Below, one piece after another: positions 57,240-64,000 of a stretch of DNA of 64,000 nt. Origin of the DNA: Odontocerum albicorne (taxonomy: Eukaryota; Arthropoda; Insecta; Trichoptera; Odontoceridae); contig OX463862.1 of the NCBI GenBank assembly GCA_949825065.1, positions 19,647,118 to 19,711,117 on the forward strand, given 5' to 3'. How positions within the stretch are numbered: position 1 is the first letter of the stretch; each line of letters opens with the position of its first letter. Both the position numbers and the translations under genes were made by a program. The notes below the pieces were generated by a model, which made no database searches, was not told the DNA's origin, and saw only the letters and a program-made list of their open reading frames with translations.

Positions 57240-57400
57240 CAGTCCATGGCTTAATTAGTAAGATGTCTTTCTTTCAACCCGGGTTCCAGTCTGGTTATGA
57301 TTTAAGTCTCGTTTAACACCTTTAAACGAGACTTAAATCATAACCAGACTGGAAAAGTACTCATAAGGTCATATTGTATACAACGAAAGTGTAAAACAAT
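57240..57400 (+). mobile_element. SINE1 with internal snap-back hairpin
   Basis: The SINE1 head (CCATGGCTTAATTAGTAAGA) and part of the body are followed by their own inverted copy: 57284-57316 pairs perfectly with 57322-57354 (33 bp, 5-base loop CACCT). A tail fragment follows (CATATTGTATACAACGAAAG). The usual GATTGCC...GGCAATAA stem is missing. Confidence 0.9.
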
Positions 57401-57759
57401 ACACGATAGTCAAATAATCTTACAATGATTTTATATTTATAATTTATATCAAACTTCGGTGACTTTTTTACTCTTGATAGTTAAACAAATTAAGCACTCT
57501 TGTACACGATGCATTAGGCCTCAAGTAATAATCAAAGGTAGATTAGTATATGAACACTTAAAAATTGCAATAATTTTGATGTTTTTAAAGTTTTGCTCTC
57601 GTACCAGTTGTATTCTCAACTCCTGATATGTAAGTTTATGGATATTCAGTAAAACCTCAGATTTACGTTTTACGAAACACTGACAATAAATCATAGATAG
57701 TAAGAAAAGAGATTTACGCACTGCTTTTGAACTAAAGCTATAGTCATAGTAAAATTATA

Positions 57760-58105
57760 TTATATTTTATATCTTAATACGTATCGACGTACGTATCAAC
57801 TGCATTTTATTGATTTTATGGAATTTTCGAATTTGTTACAAATTGATATGTACTGATTTATAAAAATAAGTCTTATTGAATATTATCTTCGAAAAAGTTA
57901 TTTGACCTTTTAACATTTTCACTGCCGACCTAATCTTAATACGTATTAGCTTACGTACCAATGGCATTTTATTGATATTGATTTTACAAAGTTTTTCGAA
58001 TTTGTTATAAATTGATATTTACTGATTTATGAAATATGTCTTATTGAATATTATCTTCGAAAGGGTCATTTGATCATTTAACACGTTCACTGCCGACCTT
58101 ATAGT
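57760..58105. repeat. ~170-bp tandem duplication
   Basis: ATCTTAATACGTAT...CATTTTATTGAT...TTATTGAATATTATCTTCGA...CACTGCCGACCT occurs twice. The second unit ends TTTAACACGTTCACTGCCGA. Confidence 0.85.
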
Positions 58106-58269
58106 GGCGAAATTGCCCACTAGCTGAAGTACGCGCAAATGAATAATTCAATTGATATTTGAAATTTCATTATTCATATTGATTTTACCAAGTTTTTACT
58201 AGTTAAAAAATCTCTGTCTTTTTTCTAATTTTTTGCTTTATTTTTTTACTAAAAAAAAAACGTAAAATG

Positions 58270-58362
58270 ATAACCTCTATAGCCTAGTTGGTAAGAGGCT
58301 TGAATTCCACCGGTGGTTTCAGATTCGATCCCTAATAGTCTCAAAAAAAAAAAAAAAAGTAA
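58270..58362 (+). mobile_element. SINE1 head with A-rich 3' end
   Basis: CTCTATAGCCTAGTTGGTAA (A box) and CAGATTCGATCCCTAATAGT (B box) are followed directly by an A16 run. The body and LINE-B-like tail are absent. Confidence 0.7.
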
Positions 58363-58395
58363 CAATACTCGCAATTTCACATGCAATAGTGAAAC

Positions 58396-58597
58396 CCGGT
58401 GCTACTCAAATGGTCTTCCTCGGGCTAGTGTTGGGCCACAGGTCGGCGGTAGCCGGTTTGCGGGTCGGTAGTAGCTGGTTATAAAACTATAGTTACAAAC
58501 CCTTATTTAATACCCACTTCATCTTTAAATTAAGCCGGTCCCTAGGTGACACCTAAAGATATAAACCGGCTCCTCAAGAAATTTTAAGTAGCACTGG
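58396..58597. mobile_element. Probable hAT-like MITE, ~200 bp
   Basis: The left end CCGGTGCTACTCAAATGGTC mirrors the right end (complement) CCAGTGCTACTTAAAATTTC. The interior has GCCGGT-rich inverted segments. An 8-bp target duplication could not be confirmed. Confidence 0.5.
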
Positions 58598-59205
58598 TAT
58601 AGCCAACACGTACAATGATCATTACGAATTTTTGCCATCCCAGTGGTTCTGAACTCGAAGGCTCGATTACTGGGGTCCAAGACAATGTTGTCTCTTAGCT
58701 GCGGTCTTCAATATTTTCGCATTTCCAATTTTGACTAGTAACATATGAAAGAAGAATTATATACTGTTCACATATGGCTAGATTAGTCCGTTCTCCGATG
58801 TGGCCGGGCTATACTAGCTCATATGAGTTACTATAGTTCACCATATTATATCGCGTGGGTGGCAGTTAGCGTGTCAAATAAAAATATATATTTATAAAGT
58901 TGTTACGTACAAATTTTCTATGAGCATTGATTTTATGAACAAAGTTTTAATCGATCCGTCATACAGTTTATACAATTTTAAAAAGGATTGATATGAACGC
59001 ATAAATGAAAACTTATAGATATAATAGTTAATTAATATTAATAAATAGATGACTTATTGTGCTGTTTTTTAATAAAATATTACCTCAAAGATACTTTTTG
59101 AATTTATAAAAGGCATTTATCAAAGGTTTTTGTATTCAACTCTGGCACTCCTTATGAGAATACTGAACTAGAAAATACTGTTATTCCACTAATTATTAAG
59201 TATAT

Positions 59206-59295
59206 AAGTCACTGGATAGTAACCACACACACCGTCTTCTACTGTATAAAAGTCACTGGATAGTAACCACACACACCGTCTTCTACTGTATAAAA
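59206..59295. repeat. 44-bp tandem duplication
   Basis: Two identical copies of AAGTCACTGGATAGTAACCA plus CACACACCGTCTTCTACTGT and ATAA. Confidence 0.95.
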
Positions 59296-59399
59296 GTTTA
59301 TTGAAAAAGATCCTAAAAAATCATACATAATTCGGTGTTTATTATGAGTAGACTAGATTTTTAAAATCCAGCAAAATAAAAATAAATTTTTAAAATAAC

Positions 59400-60470
59400 C
59401 ATTATTAAGGCACCCCTGGTTTTGTGGCATTTAGAGTAATATAATTAATTATCCTCGTATAATTTCCAAAATCATACATGGCTCAATATTTATTTTTCAG
59501 TCGTAGACTATTTTATATTAATATAGCAAAATTGAAATGAAATTTTAGAATTTGTGTAATTCAGCAACCACAACTATTTGGGGTAGTATAACTATCCTTC
59601 ATATAATTCCCAAAATCATTCATGAACATGTTTATTTTTCAGTTAAAAAAATTATTATTAAAAAATTCTGTAAAATTAAAATGAAATTCTAGAAATTTTT
59701 ATTAGATAGTTTTGTTGCATTTGAAGTAATATATATAACTATCCTCATATGATTTACAAAATTACACTTAAGTAAAGAGTATTTTGTATAAAATCCCAAG
59801 AAATTTAAATGAAATACTCACAATATAGTTTTGTTGCATTTGGAGTAATATAATCCTCTAAAATCGTGCAAGTCTCATAATATTTATTTTTCAATAGAAG
59901 ACTAGTTTATATAAAATCCCGCAAAAATGAAACGAAATTCTAGAATTGCTATAATTTAGTCACTCTATCTATGGTTTAGTTACATAAATCGTACAAGACT
60001 CTTAATAGTTATTTTTCAATAGAATACTAGTTTATACAAAATTCCACAAAAATTAAATGAGGCTCTAGAATCACTATAATTTAGCCACCCTATCTATGAT
60101 TTAGTTACATTTGAAGTAATAATACTCCATGTGATTTCCTAAATCGTACAAGACTCATTATTTTTATTTTTCACTAGAAGACTAGTTTATATAAAATCCC
60201 GCAAAAATGAAACGAAGTTTTAGAATTACTATAACTGTGGTTTGGTTGCCTTTGAAGTATTGTCATATGATTCCCAAAATCGTACACGACTTACAATGTT
60301 TATTTTTCAATAGAAAACTAGCGAGTATAAAATTTTAATTAAATTTGAAAATTACTTTAATTTAGCTTATGGTTTTGTTGCATTTAGAGTAATAATACTT
60401 TTATGTGATTTCTTAAATCGTACAAGACTAATATTTATTTTTCAGTAGAAGACTAGTTTGTGAAAAATCC
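59400..60470. repeat. Diverged tandem array, ~120-165 bp units
   Basis: Seven or eight degenerate units recur. Each has GGTTTTGTTGCATTTGAAGT, AATCGTACAAGACTCA-type text, TATTTATTTTTCAATAGAAG and ACTAGTTTATATAAAATCCC. Units differ by indels and many substitutions, indicating an old array. Confidence 0.8.
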
Positions 60471-60478
60471 CGCATATA

Positions 60479-61394
60479 CTACCTTAATCAAAAAGTTTTA
60501 GGACCGGCCACCGTGTGGCGCTGTCAGTCACCCGATTGGAATTCTTTTTTTTTTTGTTAGGTTACCACATCTATCATTGACACTTCTCTCCAAATTTCAG
60601 CGTCATAGCTTGACATTTGTAAAAGTTACGCTGTACTGAGTGCATCTACCTTTGTGCGTGTTTTCGATTTTTTACAAGTTTGAAAATGGCATCAACGAGT
60701 TTGCATTAAATTTTGTGTTAAAAACGGATTTAACGGTCCGCAGACCTTGGAAATGTTGGAGAAGTGTTTTTCGGTGGCACGAACGCTTCAGAAGTGGTCG
60801 TGAGTCGGTCGAGGATGACGAACGCAGTGGCAGTCGAAAACTGATGAAAACATCGATAAAATCAAAGAAATGTTGGCCGAAAACCGCAAAAGGACCATCA
60901 GAGAGCTGGCAGGGGACTTGAACACTGCTCATGGATCCGCTCAAGACATTTTGGTTAATGATTTGGGCCTCAGACGTGTCGCTGCAAAACTGGTGCCGAA
61001 AGACCTCAATTTCATCCAAAAAAGGACCGTGTTGAAATCGCGAAAGACATGATTTCCATGAGTTTTTGACCAAAAACAACACGAATACTATCCAGCAGCC
61101 TTCGAATTCACCTGATCTGACTCCCTGCGACTTTTTCCTGTTCAACCGACTTAAAAAACCGCTTCGCGGAACGCGTTACAGCACCCGAGAGGATGTCGTG
61201 GAAAAATCGAATACGGCTCTGATGGAAATACCGAAAATTGAGTATCAGCGGTGTTTCGAGGATTGGATCAAGCGCTGGCGTAAGTGCGTTGCAGTCGATG
61301 GGGAGTACTTTGAAGGGGACCATATCGATTTTGATGAATAAACTTGTATTTTCGATTTTATGAATAAAGTCCTAAAACTTTTTGATCAAGGTAG
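60479..61394 (+). mobile_element. Mariner element with internal deletion, both ends intact, 916 bp
   Basis: TA|CTACCTTAATCAAAAAGTTT and (complement of right end) TA|CTACCTTGATCAAAAAGTTT mark the ends. The transposase starts ATGGCATCAACGAGT at 60686 but is broken early by a stop, then changes frame. It reads EMLAENRKRTIRELAGDLNT (second helix-turn-helix) and, after a deletion at about 61056, LTKNNTNTIQQPSNSPDLTP, CDFFLFNRLKKPL (last aspartate) and DWIKRWRKCVAVDGEYF to the stop at 61339-61341. Two of the three catalytic aspartates are deleted. The same deletion is present at 1-566. Confidence 0.92.
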
Positions 61395-61399
61395 TATAG

Positions 61400-62280
61400 T
61401 GTAAAATAAAGTTACTATAATCAATCTCTAAATTATTAAAAAATGAAAGTTTAATTTATGGAGTGACAAATTATAATTTAGTTAATTAACTTCAAAAGTT
61501 GTAATTCTTTACAAAATTCAAACAAAAACCTTTGATGATTTATTTAAAATTGTTACATATTGAAATTTTCTACTGTTATAAAAATAAAACATAGAATGTT
61601 AACTTAATTGTACATTTTCCACGTGGAAATATGAAAATTGTATAACATACATATTATTGCAATTTCAGATTTTTCATATTTTCAGTAAAATATAAAAAAT
61701 ATATTTGGAAAACACCTTTACTAAAAATAACCACAAAATCTTAAGAAAAAACTTTAAATTCCTATTCTTATCCCTAAGATTTGATAGTTATGTTAATTTT
61801 GCTATTTCACTGTTATTCAAATTTTACTTTTCATCATTACTACGTTTTAGTCATGGATACTGCTAATAATCAAATGTAACAAAAAAAAATAACTGGTTTT
61901 AAAAAAAGTGCTTCAAAGCAATAAATCCAATAAATTTAATTGAATAAAGTGTTAAAGATTACTCGTGTGTCAAAAACTAACAATATTTATACAAAAAATC
62001 ATCAAAACAATCTGTGAGGTATAATTGGTAATGTAAAAAAAATAGGAGAAAAATTGTAATGTAAAATGTTGTCTTACGTATACGCACTAAGTACATTGAA
62101 TATTGTAAAATTTGGGAATTTCAATTTTATAATATTATTAATTTTGAGAAAAAAATTGGGTTTAATTGAAATTAAAATGACTGCTCCAATTATGATAATA
62201 TATACACCATGGGAAAATATAAAATCCTGGTAACATTGAATATTAAATTGATTCAATTATTTTGCTTGTATATTGGAATA
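61400..62280. other. AT-rich DNA, nothing recognised
   Basis: Only very AT-rich sequence with short open frames. No termini, repeats or exons were identified. Confidence 0.5.
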
Positions 62281-62285
62281 TTGAC

Positions 62286-62490
62286 AACCTCCGTGGCCTT
62301 GTTAGTAAGATGCCTGTCTTCCAACTCGGAGATTGTGGGTTCAATTCCCATTGGAACACAGTTTTTTTTTAAATGGATACCAATCCGGTTTTCACTTAAA
62401 GGTCTTTAATATTTTTCTGGTTGATTAGAAAAGATTGCCACAATAAGTCACCAGGTTGTACTGTATACGATGAAATTGAAATAATAAACA
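62286..62490 (+). mobile_element. SINE1, full length
   Basis: CTCCGTGGCCTTGTTAGTAA, GATTGTGGGTTCAATTCCCA, a T-rich body, TGGTTGATTAGAAAAGATTG, CACCAGGTTGTACTGTATAC, ending ATAATAAA. Confidence 0.85.
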
Positions 62491-62649
62491 ATATTTATTT
62501 GTTATACTATTTCTAAAAAATGAACTCTGAAACTGGTTGATATTTATATATGTACAAGTTCTGTTGAACTCTCATTGATTTTTATATTAATATAAATGAC
62601 TTATTGATATCCTTTTAGAATGTCTGAATCATTTAAGGTTATATATACC

Positions 62650-62777
62650 CTGTTTACATGTGCCAAGTACTCTTACAAGTAGTAAGTTGAATCACACACG
62701 TTTATTGAGCGAGTAATTTTCTAATTGTATTTGTTGAATATTTAGTACTCACCCAAGTACTGGTTACATGTAAACAC
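62650..62777. mobile_element. Short MITE-like inverted repeat, ~128 bp
   Basis: TGTTTACATGTGCCAAGTAC on the left mirrors GTACTGGTTACATGTAAACA on the right, enclosing about 80 bp. No target duplication can be assigned. Confidence 0.6.
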
Positions 62778-63169
62778 AATCACTCAACTAAAGATATGCA
62801 ATGCTCATTATAATACACGTCTCATGTATACCATTATTGAGCATTGTATTTTTTAGTTTATTTTGTTTCATTCTTAAATTTAAGTGAATTTTAATTGAAT
62901 ACCATTGATCATACTTAAGAAATGAACAAAATTATGTTAAGCGAATAACGAATCGTAATAAACTGTGAAAATAAAATTTATGCATCTCTCTTATATAATT
63001 AAAACAATTCAATTATGGGTTCTGTAAAATATAACTTTAGACTGCGTCACAAAGTAACATCTCCAGGCAGATTTTTCTTTTCTCTTTGGATGAAAGACAG
63101 AAATACTTAATGTTGTAGGTCTGATCTTTTTATCTTCGAAATGAAGGTGCAATGAAAAATTTAAAGATT

Positions 63170-63600
63170 TTTTTATGTAAGCATTGTTTGATGTAGACGC
63201 TACAACCACGAACTGTACCTGTACAAGCTCTCCAAATATCCTCATAGTCCTGTTGCTTAGGGCTGAGTGTTGTGAGCCTAATGGTTTAGAACTGATCGGA
63301 TCATTGGTATCCACTCCTCCCAGTCCTGAGCCATATGAGTGAAGCACTCAATAAGGAACTAGTATTATCTTTGTTTAATCTATCCACCTTAATGGAGACC
63401 GTCCTATTGCTCGCGCCCCTTAACACTTCCAGTCACTAGCAGCTTTTCAAAACTGTCTTCATCTTTTCTAGCGACATGTCCAAAGTTTAACAGTATTCTC
63501 TTCCTGCATTTCGTTGACAACTTTTCTTTGACCTGTAGATTCTGGAATATTGACACATTGTTGGGTTTTACAGTCCAGGAGATGCGAAACATTCAACGCT
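63170..63600 (-). mobile_element. RTE-like LINE C-terminal fragment
   Basis: The minus frame 63592-63404 reads MFRISWTVKPNNVSIFQNLQ, VKEKLSTKCRKRILLNFGHV and ARKDEDSFEKLLVTGSVKGR. This is the hallmark MLRISWT...FGHVARR...LEKLIVTGKVEGRR text of insect RTE-type LINEs. The continuation HMAQDWEEWIPMIRSV lies near 63290-63340 in another frame. Confidence 0.85.
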
Positions 63601-63672
63601 TACACTATATCTCGAAAACATGAAATATATCTCTTTTTTTTTCTCAGCATTCATGTTTCCAATCTTCAAATG

Positions 63673-63760
63673 CAGTAGAACCTCGGTTCTCAAACATCTA
63701 TCATCTCGAATAATTCGGTTCTTGTCAGTACTATGTCTCATTAAGATCACAGTGCCATGT
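63673..63760 (+). mobile_element. Tigger-like terminal sequence
   Basis: CAGTAGAACCTCGGTTCTCA followed by TCTCGAATAATTCGGTTC resembles pogo/Tigger ends. The other end is not identified before the window edge. Confidence 0.4.
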
Positions 63761-64000
63761 CTCATTACAGATTTTTTTTTAAACGCAGCCAAAAACAAAC
63801 CTCATTCGATAAGTTTTTAGTGGAACAAAAGAGAAAGAACCCCAGAAGGACAGTCACTTGACTTTTTTATGCAAAGCGACTCCCTTTCCAAACAATAATA
63901 TCTCTCCTTTCTACCTACCTTATCACCTTACACTTACACCATCAGCTCTCAGTACAGATAAAGTGCAGTGAAATTTTCATTTATTTATTGTGTTGCCACA

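Overview
The window is eukaryotic and most probably from an insect or another arthropod. It is AT-rich, its genes are split by GT-AG introns, and it is crowded with degenerate mariner/Tc1, pogo/Tigger-like and hAT-like DNA transposons, tRNA-derived SINEs and 5'-truncated non-LTR retrotransposons. There are no bacterial operons, CRISPR arrays or intact tRNA/rRNA genes. The species cannot be named from sequence alone.

Two host genes are visible, both on the + strand. Gene 1 is the 3' end of an unrecognised gene. Its last three coding exons (2162-2328, 3525-3660, 5086-5296) join in frame into 170 C-terminal residues with a strongly basic stretch and an acidic tail. Gene 2 encodes a C2H2 zinc-finger protein. 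An ATG exon at 14461-14658 is followed, after a possible ~34 kb intron, by six exons at 48608-56362. All seven junctions keep one frame and give about 728 residues with 12 C2H2 fingers. The link between the first exon and the rest is inferred, and at least one more exon may lie in the big gap.

Almost everything else is repeat. 0-12 kb: a partial mariner, palindromic MITEs, SINEs and LINE 3' ends. 12-14.4 kb: a quieter stretch, then the presumed promoter and 5' UTR of gene 2. 14.7-48.6 kb (the presumed first intron): a nested foldback element, six groups of LINE fragments, a 24-copy 95-bp satellite with a seven-unit higher-order structure (25.6-27.9 kb), an 88-bp minisatellite interrupted by a 132-bp MITE, two SINE families, Tigger-like MITEs and three or four mariner relics. 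48.6-56.4 kb: the finger exons, with transposons in the introns. 56.4-64 kb: 3' flank, a SINE carrying a perfect 33-bp-arm hairpin, a diverged tandem array, a second copy of the deleted mariner, and RTE-like LINE remnants.

The observations most worth following are these: (a) a palindromic MITE family whose two arms share copy-specific variants, as if the arms copy each other; (b) the higher-order 95-bp satellite; (c) a SINE whose 3' tail matches the 3' tail of a LINE in the same window; (d) two mariner copies with the same internal deletion junction; (e) a snap-back hairpin inside a SINE; (f) a deleted mariner in a gene 2 intron that keeps an open DNA-binding-domain reading frame. I found no clear new enzymatic or defence system.
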